From NCBI GenBank assembly GCA_016490735.1, contig JAEMWC010000242.1, positions 725,001 to 789,000 of the forward strand: a DNA stretch of 64,000 bases, in the 5' to 3' direction. This DNA comes from Pachyseris speciosa (Eukaryota > Cnidaria > Anthozoa > Scleractinia > Pachyseridae). Position 1 is the stretch's first letter, and every line of letters begins with the position of its first letter. Below the pieces are notes generated by a model. That model was given only the letters and a program-made list of their open reading frames with translations, did no database searches and had not been told where the DNA came from. Position numbers and translations under genes: made by a program. Of this stretch, positions 10,901-21,209 are shown piece after piece.

Positions 10901-11868
10901 CCCCGATCAGAAGGTACCCGGATTTAATAGTGCACAGGCTTCTGGCCGCGAGCCTGGGCATAGGCGAACCGCTGAATGAAGCTCCCGAAACCATCGACTC
11001 GATAGCAGAACACTGTAATGATCGCAAACTCGCCGCCAAGCGAGCGAGTGAACTGAGTGATGAGATGTTCTTTGGTATTTTTGTGCGAGAGAGCGGCCCC
11101 CTTGAAGAGGACGGCATGGTTTTGAATGTGATGGATCAGTCTTTGGATGTGTTGGTGCCTACACTGGGCGTGGTTAAGAGAGCGTACTTGAAGTTCTGTC
11201 CCGGGGTGAAAAGTTTTGAGTTTACCAAAGGCGAGAAGGGAAAACCGGCGGAGCTACGTTTGCTTTGGAGTGTCAAGCTTAAATCGGGCGATGCGTCGCA
11301 CGAAGAGGAACAAGTCTTGAAGATTTTTAACCAAGTTCGAGTTATCTTGACCACTGAGAGTGAAACGGAAACCAAGAGCGCGAACCCGTTCAAGGTTATG
11401 GCCAAACTTGTTCCAAAACTGAACTGCGAAGACGATTATTACATCCCTTCAACTCCAGCAGCTGAGAAGTCTCGCAAGAAGACAAAGGCTGTAGGCAATT
11501 CTGCACAAGCTGGGCCTCTGAACACTTCCGACGATGTCCGAAAGAAGCTTTTTGATTCGGAACAAGGCCCAAACGGATCCCCTTGTCATGTCGTCGTCTG
11601 CGAATCCAAACAAGGAAATGCCGCGATTTACAAAGCAGAGAGGACAGAATCACGCGACTCTGATGATGTCATTGTAGAGTCCGAAGAAGAAACGAGCAAC
11701 TTGGCGAATGTTAGCGAATCAACTAATTTGGCCGAAGCTGAATCTGGTGATGTGCAGTCGGAAGAGACGAACACTTTGTTGAATGTGAACGGCCAAGCTA
11801 CGACCGTAGACGAAGATAACTCCGATGACGTCATAGTGGAGTCGGACTCGGAAACCGAACAGGATTAA
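7972..11868 (+). CDS. DIS3L2: DIS3-like exonuclease 2, single exon, 1298 aa
   Basis: Known role: a cytoplasmic RNase II/RNB 3'-5' exoribonuclease that degrades oligouridylated RNAs, including pre-let-7, independently of the exosome. Seen in order: a Lys/Glu-rich low-complexity extension (residues 1 to ~370); cold-shock domain 1 (~372-445, GVLRINPRKYE and RNRALNGDVV); cold-shock domain 2 (~512-640); the RNB domain (~650-980) with the catalytic acidic cluster D664, D670, D672, D673 in IDPLTARDLDDAV; an S1-like region (~1033-1130); and an acidic tail. There is no PIN domain, which fits DIS3L2 rather than DIS3. Human DIS3L2 is about 885 aa and multi-exonic; here the whole frame is unbroken genomic DNA. 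The N-terminal extension has two degenerate repeats (about 123-171 and 222-283) and the tail has two DDVIVES motifs. The first ATG is used; a second Met two codons on is an alternative. Confidence 0.95.
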   Translation: MDMEVMEKSTNIEGKEVDFENTDCTREAVNTARAVNNSPRAEMAEEKAGSAVQSVEVDARENAGEDVQAHGGDEDTQPKKQKKKRKRRKKKAQAEYSPTATSTVSTAGDATPDATEQLSETESTNQDHTEGKKSRRFGRRTCEESSHLRERMANGDDLISFSTDDDKDEQKARGEDSVSATSAVPTVDAIVRENGVPALPESTEKPNDCAVKAQSCAYSEASRNQGQTEGKKSGNSRRRQKKSSQLSEGTSEEAPQVQDNMLNGDNLSTGLPVEDDKEKQQGLSSAENRGSGKKKRNRRRKGNRNREGRSLQESGEASGEIVPRTPGSEQRQEARETPGRSHTTPKSHQERSAMGDSPHKSRNRGNGRRPLYEKHWSQEKVSAGLKKEELVKGVLRINPRKYELAWVTVPGLKRDVLLEGMLRRNRALNGDVVALEILPRKDWKVMKEELDYNGETLDRKEEVSERLDALTLSPANDPESALTSGLSITPASASKDHHLDPNQVPEQFLQRTGKVVHIIEKKHTRVASGHLKPFPHPKELPDGCFSPTDSRLPRIRIPRDNCPPGFFDRPRDFENSLLVARIVSWPEKSSKDSFLAIGAIARSLGEAGEIEPETEGILLEYGIDSGPFSDEVLACLPQLTPWTIPEEELEYRRDFREECVFTIDPLTARDLDDAVHCKKIKDGVFEVGVHIADVSYFVRRGTALDEVALERGTSTYMVQKVVPMLPRRLCEELCSLNPGEDRLTFSVVWQMSDKGEILSDWKGRGIIRSRIKMAYEHAQDMIDKPNRQWNLNELPPISDGATVEQISSQVNQLHKLAVCLRRNRFENGALRLDQVKIRFDLDRETGLPDGYHVHQQRDANKLIEEFMLLANMAVAHHIYSAYPETALLRRHPKPHQKQLEDLIELCKSFGIRFNATSSKTIHESLAQFPLSSPEREVLVNLTMRPMKNAEYFCTGTVSEDEYGHYALSVPLYTHFTSPIRRYPDLIVHRLLAASLGIGEPLNEAPETIDSIAEHCNDRKLAAKRASELSDEMFFGIFVRESGPLEEDGMVLNVMDQSLDVLVPTLGVVKRAYLKFCPGVKSFEFTKGEKGKPAELRLLWSVKLKSGDASHEEEQVLKIFNQVRVILTTESETETKSANPFKVMAKLVPKLNCEDDYYIPSTPAAEKSRKKTKAVGNSAQAGPLNTSDDVRKKLFDSEQGPNGSPCHVVVCESKQGNAAIYKAERTESRDSDDVIVESEEETSNLANVSESTNLAEAESGDVQSEETNTLLNVNGQATTVDEDNSDDVIVESDSETEQD

Positions 11869-13747
11869 AGGTTTCTTTTAGTGGGACATTTTATTGTTTA
11901 TTAGACGATGCTTGTTTTAGTGGCAAACTAGGATTTGCCTTTGGAAAAACATTTTGAAAGGCTTCAGAATGTTCTGGAAGTTTTATCGTTTTTTGTTCGA
12001 AGTCATTATTGCGGAAATGAACTGAAATTTGTTTTAGTTTTGACATTCTTAAACCGAATGTACTATTTATTTGATATAATTTTATTGAATAATGTATCGG
12101 GATCGTAGATACCCGCGGTGAGACGCAATATCGTATTATTTAAGGTTCGGTAATACGGGCAACAAATTCGTGCAACTTTCCACGCGACAATGTTGCGATA
12201 CGAGTTAGAGCGATGTTGCCCGTTTTACCTCTCGCGCAACAATAACCGATTTTGTTGTGGAAAGTAAAGGCTTTTCTACTTTCTGCAACATGAAACGACG
12301 AAAATTGTTGCGTGACACGTTGCTCGTGCGGGTGGTAAAACGGGCAACATCGCTCTTCAACTCGTACCGCAACAATGTTGCGCGGAAAGTTGCACGAATT
12401 TGTTGCCCGTTTTACTGCACCTTTAGGAGCAGAGAAAGAATTAAAAGAAAGTATAGTATAGCCTCATTTAAATTTAGCTTTATTATTCTTTAGACTTTTA
12501 AATTGATAAGGAAAAACGTTTATGAATGTTCAAAAGAGCATCTGAATGTAACGAAGGGGTGCGAACCAGTGGCTCCCAGGGCTTTCCCTTGGAAATAGGT
12601 TGGGGGGGGGGGGGGGGGAGAAAATTCCTGTGGACGAGTTGGTGGTTGCCCTCCGCCATTTGTTTGCAGGCGACTAAAGTTTTTTGGGTTTTCTCCAGTG
12701 AGCAACTGAGAACGATGCTTTATTTTAGCAGGAATGTATTGCAACTAATTTCGCTTTACAACATCTACACTTAGGAACTGATCATTTTGAAATGTGATGT
12801 TCAAGCAAATTCTCCCTTCTACATAAAAATGTGCAGAGGAGTCAGTAGACTTGCAGAACCTCATTACGCATATGGTTTAACATGCAGGGCGCATGCGCGC
12901 ACCACCATTTTGGGTTTGATGACGTAATTTATAGGAAAACTGTTGGGAAAATAATTGGACAACAAAATGACGTCATGAAATGCACGGGAAATTTAAGAGC
13001 GAAAATAGGCGACATGAAATCCAATTTTAAGGTTACTTCCATGTTTTAAAATGAAATTTGGAATTTAGCTATCCTAACAATTAAGCGTGAATCTGTCGTG
13101 ATATTGAAGGTTCCCGTTTAAAAAAATGTGGAAAGTCGGGCCAAGCTAGAGCGTGGCAAGCTTCCTCGAGTCTTCCAACACTTAACGCCAAATTTACATT
13201 TAACTACAAGTACCGATTGGCTCATTGTACTGTTTGTGTCAATTGTGATTGGTCAGTTGATGACCACTACAATACCAACACCAAACCATGCTTTGAAGAC
13301 AAGTCTTACTGTGGTTTCAATTTACACGTGCGCTTTGAAGTTCTGCGTTTTAACTGCCGACCACTCCAAGGACGAAAAAACCGCCTTGTTTGTTTTTTTT
13401 CATTTCTAGTTTAGTTTGCTTTTTCTTTTTTACATTCGCCATTATAACCTAACTGTTCAGTGTCGACAACAGCCTAGCACGACAACCTAAAACGCTCAAA
13501 CAGAAGGCCAGGGTCTCAAAGTTCTCTTCTAATTGAAAGGAGCAGTTTTGTAAAAAGAAAATGTCTCTTTGACCAGGAGCCCATGAATTGGCTCCTGCTT
13601 TGACTGAGTTAACAACAGCGCATCTTCCCGTCCCTGATGAGAGGTCCACGTTTACTTTTAATGATGTTAAAAAGAACCAGTTTTTCGAGCTCCAGAGCTC
13701 TAGATTCATAAATAAATTAACTATTCCACTAGTCATATTTTAGTCTT
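11869..13747. other. Tail-to-tail intergenic spacer, DIS3L2 / IFT43
   Basis: Holds the 3' ends of both genes. It contains a foldback element (12141-12426), a G-homopolymer (about 12601-12618) and a decayed CAATTG-type MITE around 13200-13400 (GATTGGCTCATTGTACTG resembles the family at 52.0 and 62.7 kb). No other coding exon was supported. Confidence 0.6.
12141..12426. mobile_element. Foldback MITE with ~85-bp arms
   Basis: The left arm (12141-12228) and right arm (about 12340-12426) are inverted copies. They share ACGGGCAACAAATTCGTGCA at the outside and TGTTGCCCGTTTTAC at the inside. The middle holds further GTTGCG-type motifs in both orientations. No open frame of note. Confidence 0.85.
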
Positions 13748-16499
13748 CTATGTCTTGGTGTCATCAAGATCATCCACCTCCCCACCCTTGTCCCACTCGG
13801 TCTGGAGTTCCGATGCAACTTCTGTGAAAAGTCGGTCCCAATCCCACCGTTTGTCCTCCTACAAGAGAAAAGGTAAGTGATCGTTGAGTTAAACCAATCG
13901 CGGGCGAAAGCGCACCCGGTAACCAGGAAGCGCGGGAAAGGGCGCAACTGTTGTCTTGTGCTGGAGAACGTACAACGGGTGCGAAGAGCGGGAAAACATA
14001 CAACAAGACCAAGCTTGGGAAAAACAGAAAACGATGATAAAATTAATACAACATTCCCTCACTAGTCCTTCCACGCCAACTGGCGCATAGGGCCTCCTAC
14101 ATGTAAGAGGTTTCCGTGACCCACAGAGTCTCTTGGGGACAAGTGGTCAGCCCATCACCCAGCCCGTACCCACCCCTGAGGGGAGACCACAACACCGGGC
14201 ACTACATTTTCTACTCTTCGATCAGTGTGTATGTTCTTTTACGTCCCCTTCAAGTTTTACGTGTGAAAGTGAAGAAGACAAGGCCGACAACGGCTTAACA
14301 TGCAACAATACTTGATACTTTTTACTGATGACCAGCTCCCAGATGGCTTGTTAGCTCAGTTGGTAGAGCACTGCACCGGTATCACAGAGGTCGTGGGTTC
14401 AATTCCCGTACAAACCTGGGCCCAGTTGTTCAAAGCACGATTAAGCTAATTCCGGGTCATTACGAGTTACATTGAATTTGAGTCCAGTTTAGTTACTATT
14501 CAAAAGCATTTCCAAAAGATTTTCACCCTTAGGTTTTGACTGGAACTGATTTAACTTTACTTTAGGCATAAAATTTGATTTGAAAACCTTCTCAACGAGC
14601 GAGATGAAAACTTCAGTTAACTCCTAATCCTGGATTAGCGATAATCGGCTTTCGAACAACCGGTGCCTGTATTTTTTTTTTATTTTTTTTTTTTCAGGCT
14701 TTATTTTCACTACTGCTTAAACAGTGTTCACAACTGCGATGATCATATTCAAACTTTTTACTTCAGCTGCCAGACAGGCACAAAGAAATCAGGCCCCTAG
14801 GCGTTAAATTTGACAAGCTCCATCGTTCTAGAAGAAGTGTGCATCACTGGTATCGTAAAAGATTACCTCAAATACTTCAGTTTCTGGAGACAAAACCTTA
14901 GTGAGAAGTTTGAGGTCAATTTCGCCATCCTAAAAAAAAATGAAGAAATCAAAACAAAACAATTACAATTGAAGAGTTGGACCCTTGACATCACCCTAAA
15001 TAGTCCACTTTCCATTCGTTTTGTTTTCCTCTCCTCTCACTTTCCCTCTGAAGGTTCCGAGGAGATGCAGCAAGCTCTGGTTATTGGGTGTTTTCACATG
15101 ACGTCACGGTGGCCACGTTGCAGAACAAAGAAACGGCGGCCATGTTAGTGTCCCCACCAATTCCCCACCCAATTCCTCTGGGAATTGAACTCTATTTTTA
15201 TGCAAATACTTTCTACTGTTTCAGAAAACCAATATGACTGGTAGTCACGTGAATGAAAACACTATATAGGGATATGTCTGCAACCCGGAAGTTGAGTTTA
15301 GTGAGAAGAAAAGGTTCCCTCAGAAATCTCTCTCGGTAAACAGATTCAGAACACTTACCAGCAAATTAACATTGAAGAGGGTGGACTGTTTTTGAAAATA
15401 ACTGTCGAGTTCCTTATAGGTTGCTACCCTGTTCACTTGCACGCTGAGAAAAAAGACAATGAATGGTCCAATTGTAGACTACAATTGAAGGGCTGAGAGC
15501 ATAAACTGCGTATGTGTAATTTTAGGTCGTTTTTCGATTTTGCTCGGAAATGAAACAAAAATCAGTGAATAAAAATACCACAAGTCACATGCAAAAATTT
15601 GTTTCATTTCCGAGGAAATCGAAAAATGACCTAAAATTACACATACGCAGTTTATGCTCTCAGCCCTTCAATTACTTCCTTAGGGATAGAAAAGAAATAC
15701 TCGAGCGCGCAAGAAAACTGCCTTACGCGCAGAGAAGCTACGCACAGGGAAAAGAAAAAGCAGCGTCTTCTGGTAGGAGGTAACCTTCGCACCCACGCGT
15801 GCACATTTCTCTCACCTTACTACCCCTTAGAAAAACTAGGGACTATTTGTGGTCCCAACTGTTAATCATTGCTGAGACCTGAAACACACACAGCCACCCA
15901 ATGTGTTATGAGACACATAAAGCCTTTAAGAGGCTACTCCAGGCTAGTGTCCTTTGCCAGTCGTTCTGCTTGTATCCAGGCGTGTCCTCCTCCAAGTGGT
16001 ATGTGGTCTCCCCCTTCTTCTTGTACCTTCAGGTCAGTACAGTTCGTGCATGCACACCGACAGGGAATGGCCGGGTATGGCTGAGACCTGCCACCAAGAC
16101 TTTTAATGGGAAGTCGAATCAAACACCGCTTTGTGCATTACCTTGGTGGGGCTGCGATCTGTGTCATCATGTCTTCCTCTTGAACATCCTCCAGATCAGG
16201 GATCACGGGAATATCTACAAAGTACACAAATCAAGTACAAGAAAGTGGCTTTTAGACTTCGAGGTATGTCTGACCTTTGAAAAATAGAGCAAAGTATTTC
16301 TACAATTATGGTGGCTCACCAGCAGCAGTGATTAATTCTTTAAGCCCTAGGTACTCCGGTTTTCCCCTCGCCCCAAAAACCAACAGTTGATTTGATTTGA
16401 TTTGATTTCATTCTAATTTATTTAGAGTTGACTTGATTTAGTTTCCTAAATTAGTAGAGCATCTGTGCTTGGCTAGAAAGATTTGAGACTTTAATACTG

Positions 16500-16540
<41 letters not shown>

Positions 16541-16628
16541 ATTATTATTATTGTCTCTTTTATCACAGTCTTTGCTGGTGTTCTTTTTGTGCATCAGCCT
16601 GGCACAAACCATGCACCTAGAGCGTTTA

Positions 16629-16665
<37 letters not shown>

Positions 16666-18123
16666 AGATGGTATACATGTAATTAAATGTTCGTTATAAC
16701 TGCCTCTTACCACCATCATCGTCGTCTTGCGTTACTGAGTTATCCATTTTAAGCCTTTCACTAAACAGGAATAAAAATCATGTTTACCAGTTTTGTTGTG
16801 ACACTGGGTGACAAATACTATGTTGCACGAATCATTCATTTTACTAAATTCTTATAAACACGAAACACAAAACTATTGCATAAATCTTACTCTTCTTCTT
16901 GAAAGGTTTCCACATCTCTTCTCCTGTCAAGAGGAGTAAGAATAGTGTGACTATGAGAAACAAGAATTAAATACATTGTAGGTAATATTTGTGTTGCTCG
17001 TAATTCAGTGTAGCAAAAGAGAGTTGTTGCATACCCTTTCTTTTTCTCTTTTGGTGTATCATCTGCCCAGCCACCTTGTCTTCTGGATGGCTTGGGTGGG
17101 GGCTGAAAAACAAATCAAGTATTCTTTGTTGTTCTAGGTAATTATCAGTCAGGGTTAATAATATTATTACAAATAAATAAATTTCATTTTCATTATTTTG
17201 GACTCTAAAGAGCATGACTTTTGACTTCAAATTCGGGCACAAATGTTAAGGCTATACAAACTATAAAAAAGCCAAACAAATATTCAGTTTTAAGCACCAA
17301 GCCCTTGACTTACTTGTTCATATTCATTTGAAAATGGGGCGTTATTAGCCTGCACTGCCATATCTCCACTAAGAGTAGCATCCAAAACATCCTCGTCGGG
17401 ATCTGGGTTGGATTGAACATTCTGCGCTGCTCGTCTGCCCTGACGCACTTCCTGTATGCAAAATTAAACTATCAGACTCATTGTAAAATATCAATCAACA
17501 TACAAATTATTCTCATCAGTGTCATTTTATTTACTAGAAGAAAGAACTCTATTGAGGGTCAAAACAGTTGGTCTTTGATTAATCTTTTTTTTCTATTCTC
17601 AGGGCTAATGTATGCCTGATTAACCATAGATTTTATTGGGAGAATTAAGATATTGATCACTCTAGGGCCTAAAAGGCTTAAGATTTTGATGATGCAACTA
17701 GATGTTGTTTGATCCAAAGAACATTTTGTTACTGAGACATGAAAGACAAGACAGTAGGAAAGTAACATGAACAAGTTCTGGGACACTTGTTTTAGAAAAT
17801 GAATTGTACAAATAATAGTCCTCTGCAAATAGGCTTAGGCATGGTAAGAATAATAATAATTCCTAATTATAAGAGCAAGTTATAGGCACTTGCTAGGTAT
17901 ATACAGGTCTATCAAGCACACAGCTAGGACCAGTAATGAAGACAGCATCTGGTATAGTGATAACATGGAAGATGGCAATGTTAAGTTATTAACCAACCAC
18001 CATAAAGTGGTAAAATGAATTAGACAAGTAAATGTAATAGAACGTTACCACATTAGGATGTGCATCAGTATCAGATGGAAGAGAAATGATCAATAGTTGG
18101 TCACCAGTGTAGGCAGAGTTCAT
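13748..18123 (-). CDS. IFT43: Intraflagellar transport protein 43 (IFT-A subunit), nine exons
   Basis: Known role: peripheral subunit of the IFT-A complex needed for retrograde ciliary transport. Exons on the minus strand: 18049-18123, 17314-17451, 17035-17102, 16891-16923, 16711-16754, 16142-16214, 15359-15443, 14867-14929, 13748-13858 (stop TAG). All have GT-AG borders and consistent phases, giving 690 nt or 229 residues; the human protein is about 208. Diagnostic segments in order: GRRAAQN, RRQGGWADD, DIPVIPDLEDVQEED, QIAAPP, VATYKELD, DGEIDLKLLTKVLSPE and WDWDRLFTEVASELQTEWD. All match vertebrate IFT43. The first listed exon begins with ATG directly after an acceptor AG, so either this is the start with 5' UTR exons upstream, or the frame continues from the exons at 24.6-29.6 kb. 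The acidic LDLDEEL-type N-terminus of vertebrate IFT43 was not found. Confidence 0.93.
14342..14757 (+). mobile_element. tRNA-derived SINE split by a MITE
   Basis: The head at 14349-14410 has a box A (TTAGCTCAGTTGGTAGAGC) and a box B (GGGTTCAATTCCC). The tail at 14690-14757 (CAGGCTTTATTTTCACTAC, then ACTGCGATGATCAT) is separated from it by a MITE. Removing the MITE rejoins the head to a T-rich linker and the tail. Located in the IFT43 intron between the last two exons. Confidence 0.75.
14419..14665. mobile_element. GGCCC..GTTGTTC MITE, copy 1, inside the SINE
   Basis: Terminal inverted repeats begin GGCCCAGTTGTTC and end GAACAACCGGTG, with subterminal ATTAAGC / GATAATCGGC. Flanked by CCTG on both sides (14415-14418 and 14666-14669), a probable 4-bp target duplication. 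A second copy is at 48.9 kb. Confidence 0.75.
15087..15262. mobile_element. MITE with GTGTTTTCAC termini
   Basis: Starts GTGTTTTCACATGACGTCAC and ends GTCACGTGAATGAAAACAC, so the ends are inverted copies. No coding capacity. In the IFT43 intron between exons 14867-14929 and 15359-15443. Confidence 0.7.
15471..15672. mobile_element. Hairpin MITE, CAATTGAAGGGCTGAGAGC family, copy 1
   Basis: Almost perfect inverted repeat with arms of about 85 bp (outer motif CAATTGAAGGGCTGAGAGC, inner motif GACCTAAAATTACACATACG). It abuts the IFT43 exon at 15359-15443. Diverged relatives are at 31.28-31.49 and 33.38-33.49 kb. Confidence 0.85.
16360..16700. repeat. SINE body fragment and simple repeats
   Basis: A piece of the 5.1-kb SINE body (TACTCCGGTTTTCCCCTCG, then AAAACCAAC) is followed by (TTTGA)n, then (GAT)n at 16501-16540 and (ATT)n near 16540-16555 and 16632-16660. 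These lie between IFT43 exons and code for nothing supportable. Confidence 0.8.
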
Positions 18124-19213
18124 CTGAGTGGGCTACTCAGAAAACAAAGTGAATTTATCAGAAGTTAATCAAGAAGAAAGCAGCCATGTACTAGCAAAAT
18201 CAAAGAGAAGGACAAGGGGACAGTGAGTCACAAGAGCTGGTTTAAAGTAACTGACTTTAAAAAATTGAAAATAAAAACGAGCTTTTTTAACTTTTAGGAA
18301 TTCAAAGTATCATTTAACCTAATCCAAAGTGGAAGTGCTCTATGGAGCAGACCAGTCATTTTTTATTTCATTTGTAGTGGAAATTTCATGATTATAAAAG
18401 TTTTCCCCTGACTCCAAAGTTATAACCTCCAGGCACAGTGAAAGGTACAGCTCAGTGGCTACTAAAGCAGAAGCATTTCTTCTAGATTCAGAAGTTAGAA
18501 AATCACCCAGCATGTACAGAATAATAGGCAGGTTGCAGCACAACATAAACACATGGCTCACTAGCTTTCCTTTGACTGACAAGTTACCATTAACTCATTA
18601 ACTACCTTGTTCAGCACAATAAACAGCGGAAAAGTACTAGTCAGTAGCTTTAATGTGAATTTTCCCACTTTAGGATTTCATCCACAGACTCAAAAGATAG
18701 AACCACCTTGTACAGCATAATAAACAACACCACTGGAAATTACTGCTCATCAGTAGCTTTCAATTGAATGGTCACACTTTAGGATTTCATGCACAGCCTC
18801 AAAATTTAGAACCACCTTGTACAACATAATAAACAGCACCACAGGAAAGTACTGCTCAGTAGCTTTGATTTGAATGGTCACACATTAGGATTTCATGCAC
18901 AGACTCAAAGAACCACCTTTTACAGCATAATTAGCACTGTGTGAACAGGAAAGTAGTGCTCAGTAGCTTTTATTTGAATGGTCACTCTTTAGGATGTCAT
19001 CCACAGACTTATTTGAATTGTCACCCAAAGGATTTTAGCTACAAAATTAAAAAATAGAACTGTACCAGGAGCCCATGATGGGCTCCTGAACTGTACTTGT
19101 GCAGTACAAGAAACATAGGCACAGCAAAGTGCTGCTACAATGTAAGTAGCTCTGACTGTTTAATTAGTAACAGTAGATTTTATACCTAAACTCAAAAGGT
19201 TGAGCGAGTTGCA
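18124..19213. other. Non-coding stretch with four ~117-bp repeat units
   Basis: Upstream of the IFT43 ATG exon. From about 18600 to 19030 it holds about four tandem units of roughly 117 bp containing GGATTTCATCCACAGACTC, AACCACCTTGTACAGCATAA and AAAGTACTGCTCAGTAGCTT. The same unit occurs in TTC13 introns at 51.3-51.7 and 61.8-62.0 kb. No exon seen here. Confidence 0.85.
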
Positions 19214-19448
19214 ATAGAGTCCTTAAGTGTGACGTCACGTTGCCATGGCGCTAAAATTTTCAGTTCCAAACAAAAGTCAGAATTACTTGCGCGGGGGTCA
19301 CGCAGTCTTTGTTTGAAAGGTGAAAGCCTGTAATTATCCACTGTTAACCAAAGAAAGACATTTGAAAAGACAGATAAGGTTGAAAGAACACCAAAGGATC
19401 ATCTGGTGTCTAAGATTTGTGAGGGGAAATACACAAACGGAAAGAAAT

Positions 19449-20576
19449 GGTTTTCTGTTTTGCCCCGACTTGCAACCATTCATCCGAAGGCAACATTTGC
19501 TCGTTCTTCGCCTTTCCAAGCGCCTTAAAGAATAACAGCGAATACCGGCGATGAATCCTACTTATAAGGTAAGAACTGATATTCATGAATGTGACCATCG
19601 CTGTAGTTATTGCGAATTGCGTGGTTTCAAGCGAGTTTACCGGCAATGATTGATGCCAAATGTGTGACATCGCTTAACGCCTGATCAGACAGAACGTGAA
19701 TCTCTTACGGCTTTAGCATACACTGTGTATCTTTTGCTTTGTTTTAATACACTATTAGAGAATTATGCCGTGGTAGGAAAAATCTCCTCCATCGATCGAG
19801 ACGTTTTTGAAGTTTTCGATGGGCCCGTGCAAACATTGAGGTTCCCAGGCCAAGAACTGAGATCGGCAGATCATATTTTAACCACAGAGCTGCCATGTGT
19901 TGGAACCTCCTCCCTTATTCCTTTTAAAACCCTACCAGTCTTAGTTATTTTAAGCCAAGAAATGTCTAAAAACCATAAGTTTTGAGAAAGCTTCCTGTAG
20001 CATTTCTTTTAGGTCAGTGGACTTTCAATATTTTTAGATATACATGTAATACTATACGTATACTGTAGAGGTCAATCTCCTTTTTTGATTATTTTATTTA
20101 AGAAATTCTCTTATTATATCAGTTAGTGCAGGTCCACATCAGTACTTTAGTCTTGCCTATTCTGTAACCTGCTCAGATAAACTATGTATGTATGCATTAA
20201 TGTTGCTCATGTACAACTTTTAATAATGACAATGACTTTTTTCAACAGGAGGAAAGACCGAGCTAGACCCCAGTAAGCACTCAAGAGTGTGTAGCTGTCA
20301 TTTTAGGAATGGCAAAAAAGCCAATGGTCCTGAAGTTTTTGAGCGCAATCAAGTTAAAATATTTGCTGAGCAGCGGGGACCACAACCAAAGTAAAAAAAG
20401 CCAACTGAGTCGAGGGGGCAATCTCTGTCAGAGATAATAGAAAATGCAAGGAAAAATGAAAAACCATCCATTTGTGAAGCTGATTGGAAGGAAAACCTGC
20501 GAACAACCCATGAGGTTATTCTGGAAGTGGAACTTGAAGAAACCAATCATGAACTGTTTGTTGCAATACATGTAAG
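19449..20576 (+). pseudogene. THAP-domain protein remnant of the ISL2EU-like element
   Basis: Exon 1 (19449-19569) opens with a THAP-like CFAPTC pair of cysteines and FFAFP, then hits a stop (TGA at 19551) where a Trp is expected. It is followed by a GT donor. Exon 2 from about 20250 supplies the second half, with HSRVCSCHFRNG giving the C..H pair. Near its start the frame appears shifted. A further stop follows at about 20392. THAP is a zinc-coordinating DNA-binding module found in host factors and transposases. The position inside inverted repeats marks it as element-derived. Confidence 0.6.
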
Positions 20577-21209
20577 TCTAAACAGAAACCAAAATTATAA
20601 ATACCATGTAACTATTTTTATTGTAAAAAGGAATATCGTGTTAAAAATGCCTATTAAAGATACATATCAACACATATAATTTGGTGAGTGACTATATCTA
20701 CCTCCCTTGGTTTGCAAACAACTGATTAGAAAAGCCCTGTTGAATGAAATGGCAACGTTTGACTAACTGTCGAGAATCCTTCAACCAATTATTTTGTCTA
20801 TTCAGATGATGGCAGTTTAACACTAAACGTGGTTATGACTCCCTTTGTACTTTTTAATTGCTCCTAACTGAGCACCCCTGAGGGTAGCTAATTTTATCAG
20901 ATTTGTTTCAATTAAAAAGATTTCATATTTTGTTACATTTAAATGCAGCAAACAATTTTTAATTTTAGTAACTCTGCAAGAGCTATAAAAGGTTTCCTAC
21001 AAAATTCTCCCCACAATGGCAATTTATAATCAAGGACATGAAATCCTCATGACAGAAAAAATATTAACATTTGAATCTTTAATGAGGTAGAAGAAAGCCC
21101 CAGTCACAACTAACAAACTACAGTTCGCCTTCCACAATTTTGGGGAAAATATGATTAAAATGAAAGTCTATTAAAACAGAGATATTTGCTGCTCATGTTT
21201 CATCCCTTT

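Noticed and set aside
7900..11868. DIS3L2 as a recent processed pseudogene
   Set aside because: No frame breaks, catalytic residues intact, no poly-A tract or flanking duplication seen, and a divergent promoter is present.
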